From M3007 sp044226205 (GTDB taxonomy: Bacteria > Bacteroidota > Bacteroidia > Chitinophagales > Saprospiraceae), in the NCBI GenBank assembly GCA_044226205.1, contig JBGAHL010000004.1:1-64000 (forward strand): 64,000 bases of DNA, read 5' to 3'. The position numbers and the translations under genes were made by a program. A model generated the notes under the pieces. The model saw only the letters and a list, made by a program, of their open reading frames with translations, ran no database searches and was not told where the DNA came from. Positions 50,453-60,900 of the stretch are shown in pieces (the first letter of the stretch is position 1; each line of letters opens with the position of its first letter).

Positions 50453-52018
50453 ATGAAAACGCCACTGTTCTCCTCCCTGCGCCGTGCGCTCGCGCTTGCC
50501 CGCGCAGCCCAATCCAATCCCCAACTTTCACCCGACGACATCCTGGCCGAATGGCAGGCCCGGCAGATCAGCCGCCGCCAGTTTTTACATTCTTCGGGCC
50601 GCGCCGGCCTCGTGCTCGGCGTGGGCGCCCTGGCTGGCCACGACCTGCTGATGCCACTGTTGAGCGGCCCAACCCGACCCAACATCGCCATCGTGGGCGG
50701 AGGGCTGGGCGGCCTTGTCGCCGGATATCACCTGCGCCGACGGGGCGTGTTGGCCACGCTATTCGAAGCCGACAAACGCATCGGGGGGCGTATGAAAAGC
50801 GCCCGCATCTTCGCCGACGGCCGTTTGAATACCGAGATCGGCGCAGAATTTATCGACACCGTTCATGAAGACATGTTCAGTCTGGTCAGGCTACTCGGCC
50901 TCGATCAGTCGGTCATGGACGTGGAACAAGACATTTTCGGGATCCGCGACGCTATTTTTATCGAGGGCAAACACTACAGCATCCCCGACGTGATCGCCGA
51001 ATTTGCTTCGGCCTACCCCAAAATACTGGCCGACCGCAAACGGCTCAACGGCCGCCATTATGCCGAGTACGACCGCATGTCGATGGCCGAATACATCGAC
51101 CAGTTGCCCTTGAGCGGCTGGGTAAAAAAAATGCTCGACGCGGCTTTTATCGGTGAAAACGGCCTGGAAACCGCCGAACAAAGTGCCGCGATCCTGGTCG
51201 AATTGCTCGAAATCCGCGACAACAAGGATTTCCTTGTCTTCGGCGAAAGCGACGAACGTTTTAAGATCATCGGCGGCAACGAACAAATCCCGCAGGGGCT
51301 GGCCAAAATCCTGCGCGAACAAATCCGCCTCGAACACCGCCTGCTCAAAATCAGGGAAAACGCCAACCGCTCCATCACGCTGTTTTTCAGCGAAAACGGC
51401 AGCACGAAGGAACTGACTTTCGACGCCGTGATCCTGGCCCTGCCTTTTACCACCCTGCGTGAAGTGGAAATCGAGATGGAATTGCCGGCAATCAAACAAA
51501 GGGCGATCAAAGAACTGGGCTACGGCACCAATACCAAGTTCATCCTCGAAACCCGCGACCGCCCCTGGCGAACAAACGGCTACCGCGGATTTCTTTTCAA
51601 CGAAAAAGTGTCCAATGGCTGGGACAGCGCCCAGATGCAGCTCGACAACAAGGGCATGGGCACGTTTACAGTTTATTACGGCGGGAAAAAAGGCCTGGAA
51701 GCCGTGCGCGGCACCGAAAACGCCCAACTGGACTACGCGCTGCCCGCACTTGAAGCGGCTTTCCCCGGCACCCGCGCTAGCCTTACCGGCAAACACGAAC
51801 TGGCGCCCTGGCCCAGCAATCCGTTCATCAAGGCGAGCTACTCCTGCTACAAACCCGGCCAGCTGACCGCTTTCGACGGCGTTCCTTTCGCGCCCGTGCA
51901 CAACCTGTTTTTCGCGGGCGAACACACCAGCGCCGATTTCTGGGGCTTCATGAACGGCGCCGCCGAAACGGGGCGCAAGGCAGCCGAAAAAGTGCTCCGA
52001 AAAATGAAGGTCAAGTAG
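50453..52018 (+). CDS. Flavin-containing amine oxidase family protein with Tat signal
   Basis: 521 residues from the ATG at 50453. A twin-arginine signal is visible at about 42-60 (SRRQFLHSSGRAGLVLGVGAL), so the protein is probably exported folded with its cofactor. The FAD-binding dinucleotide motif is NIAIVGGGLGGLVAGYHL, with the second glycine motif GGRMKSAR. The C-terminal FAD motif is NLFFAGEHTSADFWGFMNGAAETGRKAAE in two parts. This is the MAO/LSD/phytoene desaturase superfamily; the substrate is unknown. It ends 32 bp before the ion-channel homologue on the same strand, so the two are likely one transcript. Confidence 0.88.
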   Translation: MKTPLFSSLRRALALARAAQSNPQLSPDDILAEWQARQISRRQFLHSSGRAGLVLGVGALAGHDLLMPLLSGPTRPNIAIVGGGLGGLVAGYHLRRRGVLATLFEADKRIGGRMKSARIFADGRLNTEIGAEFIDTVHEDMFSLVRLLGLDQSVMDVEQDIFGIRDAIFIEGKHYSIPDVIAEFASAYPKILADRKRLNGRHYAEYDRMSMAEYIDQLPLSGWVKKMLDAAFIGENGLETAEQSAAILVELLEIRDNKDFLVFGESDERFKIIGGNEQIPQGLAKILREQIRLEHRLLKIRENANRSITLFFSENGSTKELTFDAVILALPFTTLREVEIEMELPAIKQRAIKELGYGTNTKFILETRDRPWRTNGYRGFLFNEKVSNGWDSAQMQLDNKGMGTFTVYYGGKKGLEAVRGTENAQLDYALPALEAAFPGTRASLTGKHELAPWPSNPFIKASYSCYKPGQLTAFDGVPFAPVHNLFFAGEHTSADFWGFMNGAAETGRKAAEKVLRKMKVK

Positions 52019-52050
52019 CTTATTGCCCAACTTTTCAATTGAAACTACCC

Positions 52051-53007
52051 ATGCGTCGTTCGCTGTTTTTTTGCCTTGTATTCTGCCTGTTGCCCCTGCT
52101 GTCCCCGGCCCAAGCCCAGCAGGTCAGGGTCGGAATGTACCTGATGAACCTGTACGACCTGAACATGGACGAACACTCGTTCTATGCCGATTTTTATATT
52201 TGGTTCAAATGGAAGGGCCCCATCGATCCGACCAATTTCGAGTTTGTCAATTCCATTGAAAAATGGAGCACCATGTCGGCCATGGCCGGCGACAGCAGCA
52301 ACCTGTTGCTGAGCGACGGCACCAACTACCGCATCTACCGGGTGGAAGGGCGCTTTTTTCACTCCTTTTTGCTCGGCGGCTTTCCACTCGACCGCCATTC
52401 GCTCGACATTCAGATCGAAAGCCCGGAGCATGCCGCCGATTCCCTGGTTTACCTGCCCGACACCAACAGCGTGAGCATCCGAAACACCCTGAACCTGGTG
52501 GGCTGGAACATCCTGCACAGCGGACTTGAGTCAAAACTGCACGACTATGGCACCAATTTCGGCAACCCCGAAGAGAACGCCCGCCAGTACAGCAACCTCA
52601 CCTACAGCATCACGCTGGCCCGGCCAATCAGCTATTTTTTATTAAAAATGCTGCTCCCCTTGCTGGTTGTCATGCTTATCAGCATCGGCGCGCTGTTGCT
52701 GCATCCTTCGCAGATTGACACCCGTTCTTCCCTGCCGATCGGAGGGCTGCTGACCGCCGTTTTTCTGCAACAATCGTACAGCAATGCCCTTCCCGATACC
52801 GGTTACATGGTGCTGATGGACAAAATTTACCTGCTGTGCTACATCATTATTTCCCTCGTGCTGCTGCAGGTCATTGTTTCCGGCAACTGGCTGTTGCGCA
52901 AAAAGCCGCCTTCCGAAAAGAAAGTTATTCTCCTCGAACGGCGGCTTGCGCTGGCCTGCCTTGTGCTCTTCGGCACGGGTGTGGGCGTGTTGTGCTGGCT
53001 GGGGTAA
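52051..53007 (+). CDS. Pentameric ligand-gated ion channel homologue
   Basis: 318 residues from the ATG at 52051; a TTG at 52039 is the alternative. Signal peptide MRRSLFFCLVFCLLPLLSPAQA. Extracellular beta domain (about 25-190) with DFYIWFKWKG and FPLDRHSLDIQIES, the latter at the place of the Pro-loop; the two Cys of the eukaryotic loop are absent, as in other bacterial members. M1 at about 192-217 (KMLLPLLVVMLISIGALL), M2 at about 229-250 (LPIGGLLTAVFLQQSYSNAL), M3 at about 256-280, M4 at the C-terminus. M3 and M4 are joined by a short basic loop. It forms a homopentameric channel in the inner membrane if it follows GLIC/ELIC. The gating ligand is unknown; amines made or removed by the preceding oxidase are one possibility. 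Confidence 0.85.
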   Translation: MRRSLFFCLVFCLLPLLSPAQAQQVRVGMYLMNLYDLNMDEHSFYADFYIWFKWKGPIDPTNFEFVNSIEKWSTMSAMAGDSSNLLLSDGTNYRIYRVEGRFFHSFLLGGFPLDRHSLDIQIESPEHAADSLVYLPDTNSVSIRNTLNLVGWNILHSGLESKLHDYGTNFGNPEENARQYSNLTYSITLARPISYFLLKMLLPLLVVMLISIGALLLHPSQIDTRSSLPIGGLLTAVFLQQSYSNALPDTGYMVLMDKIYLLCYIIISLVLLQVIVSGNWLLRKKPPSEKKVILLERRLALACLVLFGTGVGVLCWLG

Positions 53008-53031
53008 AAGGTGTTTTCGTCTCACTGGCAT

Positions 53032-53168
53032 GGGACCGTCTCATAAGTCCTTTTGCTCAAAATCCTGCGGCCAACTGACGGGGCGACTCCAAAGTCACCC
53101 CGTCAGTAATAACCTGAATGCGATATAATATTTGCTGTCCTATTCAAGGATGCTACTTATGAGACACC
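53032..53168. repeat. Small IS-like remnant with terminal inverted repeats
   Basis: GGGACCGTCTCATAAGT at the left end and the complement of GGGTGTCTCATAAGT at the right end (11 bp identical: GTCTCATAAGT). The termini resemble those of IS5- or IS1182-type elements, but the interior of about 100 bp codes for nothing. It contains the shared 34-bp hairpin at 53074-53107. Confidence 0.5.
53074..53107. repeat. 34-bp shared hairpin, copy 1
   Basis: ACTGACGGGGCGACT, loop CCAA, AGTCACCCCGTCAGT; 15-bp stem with one mismatch. The same sequence with a perfect stem occurs at 63252-63285. Both copies lie between convergent genes, so they may terminate transcription in both directions. Confidence 0.75.
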
Positions 53169-53193
53169 CTCCTAACCAGTTACAAAATAGCTT

Positions 53194-56100
53194 CTAATCA
53201 TTGCCAAGGGCTGAAATTTTGCCCGATGCAACGATCTGCCCTTCGCGCAGCAAGCGCCAGCCCATGATGCCCGCGGGAAGGTCTTCACGATGAATGTCCA
53301 AAGACAAGGTGTTGAAATTCAGGTTTTTTAAAGTGCGGCCGCCCATGTCGAACAATTCGAAGGTGTAGGTCCCCTGCGGGGCCGTGTCGGGAAGTTGAAG
53401 CGTTGCGCGCTCGGCGAAAGGATTCGGGAAGATGCGAACCGGGAGCCAGTTGGGCGCGGCCGGCGCATCGGTGCTGACGGTGTACAACTGGTCGTATTTG
53501 CGCGACACGGTGTTGGTAATGATCGGCTCGTTGTAGTCGAAGTAAATCGCGGCGCGGTTGTTGACCACCGTGCCCGGCAAAAGCTCGGCGCGGGGATTAA
53601 TCCGGAAACTGATGTAGCCCTGCGAAGCTTCCATATTGGTCGTGCTGTCGGGCAGCTGAATATTGTCGAAACGGAACTGCAGCAGATCGCCAAGCAGGAA
53701 CATTTCAAAAGGATGGCTGGCGTTTTCCACCTTTATGGTCGAGGCGTCGAGGAAACTCGAAAGCGTGTCGCGAAGGACTACCTGAAAAGCCGTGTCGGTG
53801 CCTGTATTCTGGAATCGGATGGTGTACAGCAAAGGCGTGCCCATTTGCACCACATGTTCAGGACCCGAACCGAGCGGGAAAGCCTGTTTTTCATTGGGGT
53901 CGTAAGGACCCGTCACGATGCCGCAGGTTTGCGCGCTGAACGGCCCCGAATTGCCGCCGTACCCGCCGGGCAGGCTGCTGCCGCTCTCACAATTTGAAAG
54001 CGAAAAGGTGACTTGCGGGTCGCCGGGGAAGCCCGGTTCCTGATCGGCAATGATCGTAACCGCCGTATCCGTACCCATCGGCAAAACACCCTCGATCTGC
54101 GTGGCGCCCGGCGCCAGCTGGAACGTGCCTGATTTCAGCACGATCTGGTCTTCCACGATGACAAAATCAAGTTGCTGGGTGTTGGGCGCATTGCCGATGT
54201 TGCGGATGGTGAAAAAGGCGCTGTCGCCCTGGCACTGTCCCTCGACGGCCGTCACGGCCCCGTCCCATTCCGGCCCGCAGTAGGTATTGGGCGTCACTTG
54301 TGCACTCGCACAAACCTGGTTGCCAAGCGGCAGGTCGCAGTCGGTCTGTACGTAAATCTTGATTTGATGGTAATTCCAGGATTGGCTGGGCGGCACATCG
54401 CCGAGGTTAAACCAAATATCCTGACCATCGATCAGGCTGGGCGTGATATTGGCCCCGGCATAGCTCATAGCGGGATCAAGCGTGACTTTCAACTTGGCAT
54501 CTACCGCGTCGATGGTGCCGTAGTTGCTGTAACCTGCATACACCGTGGCCGTGGTGCAAGCGCGAATGGTGCTCATGTTGACGACCGCATGCATCTGGGC
54601 ACAGTCCACTTTTGCGAATGCCGTGAAATCGGCCGTTGCGCTCTCGGGTGTAGTGGAGTTGAAAGAAATATCGGCCACGCCGGAGCCGCAGAAGCCGTAG
54701 TTCAGGTTGAACGGGTACGCCTGAATCTGGTAGTTGCCGCTGGGTACAAACACCGAGTAGTGGCCATTAACGTCGGTCGAAAGCGAAATGGACTGGCCGT
54801 TGCCCACTACCAGCCGGATATACCAGCCGGCCAGCGGCGGTTCGCCGGCGTCGGCAGTGCAGTTATCGTTTTCGTCGAGCGTCAGGGTGCCGGAGATCTG
54901 GTGAATCAGGTCCTGCGACTGCACGGGCAAATCGACGACGGCCGAGCCATTGGCCCCGGGCGGGAACGAGGCTTCCACCGGTGCGTCGGGGCAAAGGAAA
55001 AAGAAGGGGTAGTTGGTATGAATACTCAGGGTGTAATCGCCTTCCGGCACAAGGATTTGATAATTGCCGTTGTTGTCGCAAAATGAGGTCCAGGTTTCGC
55101 CGGCAGCGTTATGCGCCGTTACGAGCGTCTGACCGACGGCGGGTTCGGAGGCTTCCACCGTGCAGGATTCGTCGTTGTCGCGGCCTACCCTGCCGCTGAT
55201 CGTATTGACAATCAGGCCCGTATTGTCCTGCACGCGGAGCAGGCCGAAATGGTAGACGCTGTTGGCATTGAAATCCCCGTCCGTCACCCCGATCGCCCAG
55301 CCGTCGGAAAGCGGCAACCCAATCGCCGAGTATTGCGGAGGCTGATTGTCCTCGGGCGATACGGCCAGCCAGTTGGTCGTGCCGTCGGGGGCAAAACGCA
55401 GCAGGAAAGCCCGGTTGGTCACGGCAGTACCGCCGGCCAGGAAAGTACCGTCGGGATAGCTCGCCAGCGAACTGACCGAACCTTCGACGGCAATCGGCGT
55501 CGTGGCGCCGACCTGATTGCCCTGCACATTGAACAGCCGCACGGTGAAACTGGCCGAAGAGCCGGTGGAGATACCGAAGCCGTCGTTGGGCAAGGCCACC
55601 ATGAGGCCGCTCAGGTTGGGCGTCGGCGCACTTTGCCACAACACATTGCCCAACTGGTCGGTGCGCGTCAGGGTGTATTTCTGGGTTTGGTAATTGTAGT
55701 TGCGAAAAAGCAGGTCATCGTTGTGGAGCAACAGCACGTCGTAATTGTTGCCGGGCGACACCTGTTTGCTGTACACGACCGCGCCAGCGGCATCGATATG
55801 CACTACCCCGGTCTTCCAGCTGCCTTCGTAGTACGAACGCACGCCCAGCAAATTGCCGTCGGGCAGCAGGTCCAGTATTTGCAGGCCACTGGTGAGTTGA
55901 GGTAGTTCGAGCGCCTGCAAAAGTGTGCCGTCGGCGCCGATGCGGAGGAAATCGACCGAGGAAGAATCGTCTTGCACGCCAACTGAAAAAGTGCCGTTGG
56001 CATGTTCGAAACCCGCGCTGATATAGCGGATCGAAGCCGAGGGTTGCGGGTTTTGAAAATAAAGGTTGTCCCATTCGGTCTGCAAGGCCGCATCGACCCT

Positions 56101-56322
56101 GATCACGCGGGGCAGGCTGTAGTAGCCGAAGGAATTGTCCTCCCATCGGGCTACGCCGGTCAGAACGAAACCGCCATCGGCAGTCGGCCTGACGGTCATG
56201 CCGGTCGACTGATCAACGCCAGCCGGGGTGGGGAATACTATTTTTTGGTTTTGGGAAAAGGCGCTAGTGCCAACACACAGCAGCACGAACAGCCTTGCGA
56301 GAAACAGGATTTTCTTTTTCAT
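53194..56322 (-). CDS. Large secreted protein with type IX sorting domain
   Basis: 1042 residues from the ATG at 56322 (MKKKILFLARLFVLLCVGTSAF), a signal peptide; the longer frame to 56382 is rejected. The first 380 residues or so have propeller-like repeats (GGFVLTGVARWEDNSFGYY, FEHANGTFSVGVQDDSSS). Two Cna/SdrD-type segments follow (TISGRVGRDNDESCTVEA, SGTLTLDENDNCTADAGE), then DUF11-like domains with VQMGTPLLYTIRFQNTGTD and INPRAELLPGTVVNNRAAIY. The last 80 residues or so (VRIFPNPFAERATLQL to GWRLLREGQIVASGK) are a type A T9SS sorting domain. It is a surface or released protein of unknown binding role. Confidence 0.9.
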   Translation of the reverse strand: MKKKILFLARLFVLLCVGTSAFSQNQKIVFPTPAGVDQSTGMTVRPTADGGFVLTGVARWEDNSFGYYSLPRVIRVDAALQTEWDNLYFQNPQPSASIRYISAGFEHANGTFSVGVQDDSSSVDFLRIGADGTLLQALELPQLTSGLQILDLLPDGNLLGVRSYYEGSWKTGVVHIDAAGAVVYSKQVSPGNNYDVLLLHNDDLLFRNYNYQTQKYTLTRTDQLGNVLWQSAPTPNLSGLMVALPNDGFGISTGSSASFTVRLFNVQGNQVGATTPIAVEGSVSSLASYPDGTFLAGGTAVTNRAFLLRFAPDGTTNWLAVSPEDNQPPQYSAIGLPLSDGWAIGVTDGDFNANSVYHFGLLRVQDNTGLIVNTISGRVGRDNDESCTVEASEPAVGQTLVTAHNAAGETWTSFCDNNGNYQILVPEGDYTLSIHTNYPFFFLCPDAPVEASFPPGANGSAVVDLPVQSQDLIHQISGTLTLDENDNCTADAGEPPLAGWYIRLVVGNGQSISLSTDVNGHYSVFVPSGNYQIQAYPFNLNYGFCGSGVADISFNSTTPESATADFTAFAKVDCAQMHAVVNMSTIRACTTATVYAGYSNYGTIDAVDAKLKVTLDPAMSYAGANITPSLIDGQDIWFNLGDVPPSQSWNYHQIKIYVQTDCDLPLGNQVCASAQVTPNTYCGPEWDGAVTAVEGQCQGDSAFFTIRNIGNAPNTQQLDFVIVEDQIVLKSGTFQLAPGATQIEGVLPMGTDTAVTIIADQEPGFPGDPQVTFSLSNCESGSSLPGGYGGNSGPFSAQTCGIVTGPYDPNEKQAFPLGSGPEHVVQMGTPLLYTIRFQNTGTDTAFQVVLRDTLSSFLDASTIKVENASHPFEMFLLGDLLQFRFDNIQLPDSTTNMEASQGYISFRINPRAELLPGTVVNNRAAIYFDYNEPIITNTVSRKYDQLYTVSTDAPAAPNWLPVRIFPNPFAERATLQLPDTAPQGTYTFELFDMGGRTLKNLNFNTLSLDIHREDLPAGIMGWRLLREGQIVASGKISALGND

Positions 56323-56515
56323 GGTAAAACATGTTTGGTACGATGCAAAAGTCAGGGCAGCACAGGAGGTATTAAAAATCAAAAATTCAAGTTTATCAAA
56401 ATGGTTTTTGTTTAATTTTGTAAATTATTATTGATAATCAAATACTTGTAAATAATTTTATCGTAAAACAAATTACTCCCCTTCCTTTTTCTTGTAAAAA
56501 TGCAACGTCTTTTCC

Positions 56516-57919
56516 ATGACTGACTCTGCTCTTTGGGAAGCCTTATCCGCGCTGACCGCCTGGGAGCTGCAAAATTTGCGCAAACGCCTGCAGTCTCCCG
56601 CGTTCAACCAAAGGGAAGAACCTGTGCGGCTTTTCGATTTCTGCCTCGGCTGTCTGCGCAACGGCACAGCGCCTTCCAGGGAGGCTGCGATGGCCGCCAT
56701 TTGGGGGCGCGCTGGCACGCTGGAAAAGTTGCGCCACGAAATGAGCGCCCTGCTCGAACTCGTCCGCGACCTGCTGATCGAACAGGAACTCGATGCCGAT
56801 GCTGGCCGGCGCGAACTGTACTGGCTGCGCGCAACCCGCAAACGAGGGCTCGAAAAAAACCTCCAGCGCGCCTTTCGCGACGCCGGCAAAGCGCTCGATC
56901 GCTTCGGACAGGCCGATTTGCACCGCTATTTTTACGATTTCCAACTCGCGCTGGAGCAGTACGAATGGGCCATCCAGTCGCAGCGCGCGCAGGTTTTTCC
57001 CGCCGAAACGCTCACCAATTCGCTCAACAACTGGTACGCCGGTCAGCTCATGCAACTGGCCTGCATGGCCGAAGCGCAGGGCGCGGTGCGCCGTCAGGAG
57101 CGTTTTGCGCCGGAATGGATGGGGCCGCTGCTCGAACAAATCCCCGGCCGGCCGCACGAAAACACGCCGGTCGTGGCCTTGTACCACCAGGGCCACCGCA
57201 TGCTGACGCACCCCGAAGAAGCCGAATTGCCCGAGCAATTTCGCCAAACGCTGGCGCAGGCCCTGCCGGATTTGCCGAGGGAAGCGGCCAAGGGACTGTT
57301 GCTGCTCGCCATCAACCACAATATCCGCCGGATCAACAAGGGCCAAAAAGACGCCGTGAGGAGTGTGCTCGGATTTTACCTGCTCGGGCTCGAGCAAAAA
57401 CTGTTGCAGGACGAACGCGGCATCCTGTCCAAATTTACCTACAACAATGTGCTGATGACCTTTCTCGCCCTCGGCGAGTGGGCGCAGGCGGCCACTTTTC
57501 TCGAAGAATACCGCGCTCAATTGCCCGCCGAGGAACGCGACAACCTTTACCGCTACAACCTGGCCATCTACCGCTTTCGGCGCGGCGACTACGACGGCGC
57601 CCTCGAACTGCTGCGCGACGTCAGCTTCCCCGACCCGATGTACAACCTTGAAAGCCGGAAAATGCTGCTCAAGATTTTCTTCGAACAGGAGGCTTACGAC
57701 GCCCTCGAATCGCTGCTCGACAACCTCATGACCTGGCTTCGGCGCCACGGCGAACTGGGCTACCACCGCGAAATGTACCGCAACCTGGCCCGCTACACCG
57801 CCCGCCTGCTGCGTCTGCCGGCCAACGACCGCGAAGGGCGCGCCAGACTTGCCCAAAAAGTGCGCGAAACGCCGCTCGTGGCCGAACGCGAGTGGTTGCT
57901 GTCAAAAATTGAAGCCTGA
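56516..57919 (+). CDS. Uncharacterised helical protein
   Basis: 467 residues, no signal peptide, predicted to be almost all alpha-helical and rich in Leu, Arg, Glu and Ala. Helix pairs such as FLALGEWAQAATFLEEYRAQL and YNLAIYRFRRGDYDGALELL look like TPR-type repeats in the last third. I recognise no enzyme motif. Similar proteins seem limited to Saprospiria and relatives, but I cannot confirm this here. It is divergent from the large secreted protein gene (193 bp AT-rich gap) and convergent with the propeller kinase (14 bp between stops). Probably cytoplasmic and a protein-interaction module. Confidence 0.8.
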   Translation: MTDSALWEALSALTAWELQNLRKRLQSPAFNQREEPVRLFDFCLGCLRNGTAPSREAAMAAIWGRAGTLEKLRHEMSALLELVRDLLIEQELDADAGRRELYWLRATRKRGLEKNLQRAFRDAGKALDRFGQADLHRYFYDFQLALEQYEWAIQSQRAQVFPAETLTNSLNNWYAGQLMQLACMAEAQGAVRRQERFAPEWMGPLLEQIPGRPHENTPVVALYHQGHRMLTHPEEAELPEQFRQTLAQALPDLPREAAKGLLLLAINHNIRRINKGQKDAVRSVLGFYLLGLEQKLLQDERGILSKFTYNNVLMTFLALGEWAQAATFLEEYRAQLPAEERDNLYRYNLAIYRFRRGDYDGALELLRDVSFPDPMYNLESRKMLLKIFFEQEAYDALESLLDNLMTWLRRHGELGYHREMYRNLARYTARLLRLPANDREGRARLAQKVRETPLVAEREWLLSKIEA

Positions 57920-57933
57920 TGCTTTTCCCTAAA

Positions 57934-60900
57934 CTATTGAAGCGGGGCGGTCAGCACGATTTTCGTGCCCTGCCCGGGCGAGGTTTCAAGACTGAGTTTG
58001 CCGCCGATTTCGGCTGCCCGCTGGCGGAGGTTGGGCAAGCCGTTGCCGCCGCCGTCGGTTGGCGGGGACGCGGGGTCGAAACCCTTGCCGTTGTCCGTAA
58101 TTTCGAGGGTGAGGTAGCCGCGTTTGATGCGCAGGCGCAGCAATATTTCGGAGCAATCGGCGTACTTGGCCGCGTTATTGACCGCCTCTTTAAACACCAG
58201 ATAAAAATTGCGCAACTGGTCGGGTCGCAGCGGACGCTGCGGCAATTCGGCGGGCAGATCGGTTTTAAATTCGATGTTTTTCGCTTCGCAAATACGCAGT
58301 CCGAACTCCCGCATGCGCGTCAACAGGTCCTCAATGCGGTCGTTTTTACCCCCGATTGCCCAGACTATTTCACGGATGGCATCGGAAAGAGTGCCGGCGC
58401 TGTCGGCAATACGGCGAAGCAGGGAGCGCGTATCCGCATGCGCTTCGGGATCGAGGCGGCTTTGCGCCACTTCGCTGAAAAAACGGATGCTGCTGAGGCT
58501 GCTGCCCATGTCGTCGTGCAGGTCGCGGGCGATGCGCCGGCGGATGGCGTCGAGGCGGCGCTGCTGCTGCTCGCGGTACCAGAAGGCCAGCGAAACCAGT
58601 CCGACGATGAACAGCGAAACCAGCATTCGGAACCAGGCGGTTTTGTAATAGGGGGGCACGACCTTGATTCTCAGTTCGTAAGGCCAGGCGCTTTCCACAC
58701 CGTCGCCGTTGGTTGCTTTTACCTGAAGGACATAATCGCCGCCGTCGAGGTTGGTGTACGTGATCGGGATGCCGGGCAGCGTAGCGGCCCAGTTTTCCGT
58801 AAAACCGATCAGGCGGTAAGAGAGCGTCGTTTTGTCGGCCTGGGTAAAATTGAGCACGGAAAAGTCGAAACTGACGACGTTTTCTCCCGGATTCAGAATC
58901 AACACTTGCCCCGGGCCGAGCAGGCGGGACTGGTTGACAACTTTTACCCCCGACAGCACGACTTTCGGCGCCACGGTATTTTCCGGCAGATATTCCGGCT
59001 TGAAAATATTGAAGCTGTACATGTGCCCCACGCAGACTTCGCCGCCGGGCAGCGTCGTGAGCATGTTTTCAATGGAATTGCTGAACAGCCCGTCTTTTTT
59101 GGTAAATGATGAGGTCACCACGCGTTTGCGCGGGTCGTAGCGAAACAAGCCATTGCCGGTGCCCACCCACAGTTGGCCTTCGCGGTCGGTTGTCAGGTAG
59201 AATACCAGCCGGTTGGGCAGGCCGTTGCGCGGGTTGAGGCTGTCGACCATTTGGCCGTTTTCATTAAAACAAAGGGCGCCATCGCGGCTGGCCACCCAAA
59301 GGCGGCCCAGGCTGTCGAAGCACATATCGCCGCAGCCGAGTTGCCAATCCGGTTTTCGCCAGACCAGTTCGGCGCGGGTTTCATTTTCGCGGCAGCGGTA
59401 AAGCCCGTCGTCGGAACCGATGTAGATGTTGTGGCGGCCGTCTTTGAGCAAGGCATTGATGCGCTGCGTTTTGGCGCGGTCGCGGATGCCCGGCAGTTCG
59501 ACCTGTTTGACCACTTCGGTGGCCGGGTCGAGGCGGAACAGGCCTTCGTAGTTCGAGCCGATCCAGATACTTCCGTCGTCGCCCTCTTCGATGCTCAGAA
59601 TCTTGTGGAAAATACGCGGGGTTTTGAGAAAGCCCGGCCCCAGCACCCTCAGCGAGCGGCCGTTTCGCGCATCGAGCTCCTGCACACCGTTCACCTGGGC
59701 CAGCCAGAGGGTGCCGCGTTTGCTCATGACCATGTCGAAAGGCTCGTTATCGTGCAGGCCGTTTACCGTGGTGTAGTGCTTGTAGCGGTTTTCTTTTCGG
59801 CGCCACTCGAACAAGCCGGCCCCCCAAACGGCAATCCAGTAGTGATTGGCATCGGAGGGGTCTTGCACCATTTCAGAAAAAGCCACGAACTGCCCCGTGC
59901 TTTCTCTTTCGGGCAGGTAATTTCGGCTGCATTTCAGGTCGCTCGGATCGTATTTTTCCAAACCGCCCTCCGTACCGACCCAGACAATTCCGGTGGAGGT
60001 ATCCCTGAGGAGAGCCAGCACCCTCGTGCCGTTGTGCGAATAAGGTTCGAGATTTTGCCTCGGAAACTCGTGCGCGACCGTGTCGCTCAGCGTGAGAATA
60101 TAAATGCCGTAGATGCCGCCGCCCACCCACATGGAAGGGCCGTAGCCAGGCAGGTTGTCGAAGAGAAATACGCTCGATATGGCGTTTTTATCCTGGAAAT
60201 CAACGAATTTATCTGTCGTTTCGTCGTAGCAATAGAAGCCGTTGCCCCAGCTGCCCGACCAAATAACGCCTTTCTCATCTTCGCCCAGACTGCCGGTAGA
60301 AGGATGCCCGTCGGTGTGTCCCTGATAGTATTTGAAAGTGCCCGTCTCACGAAAAAAACGGTAGGTCCGCCCGGCCAGGTTGAGCCAAAACCTGTGTTTA
60401 GTGTCTTCGAACGGCGTACAAATCCCCCCCAGGTTGTCGGGGTACGGATAGTAAACCATCTCGAGAGTCGACAAATCCATACGGATCAAAAAACTGGCGG
60501 CGCCGAACCAGCCATAGCCGTCGCTGCCGACAAGGAGGCTGGAAAGCCAGCCGATATAAGGTTCCTTCTCCGAATCCAGTCGATGTACAAAAACCTGATG
60601 AAAAGCCTTGTTCTGTGCATCGTACCAGCACAGACCCTGCTCTGTCGACACCCAAAGGCGGCCCAAGGGGTCGGTTTGAATCCCGTAAATGATGTTGAAA
60701 GGGATCGTCGAAGGATCGTTTTCCGCATGCCGGAACACCTCGAAACGACGGCCGTCGAAGCGGGCCAGACCATCGGTAGTGCCAACCCAGAGAAAGCCCT
60801 CGCGATCGAAAGCGAGGGCGCTGATGTTGTCGTTGGGCAGGCCATCATCCGATCCGTAGTGCGAAAAAGTGATGCCGGGCAGTTGCGCGGCAGCACCCAA

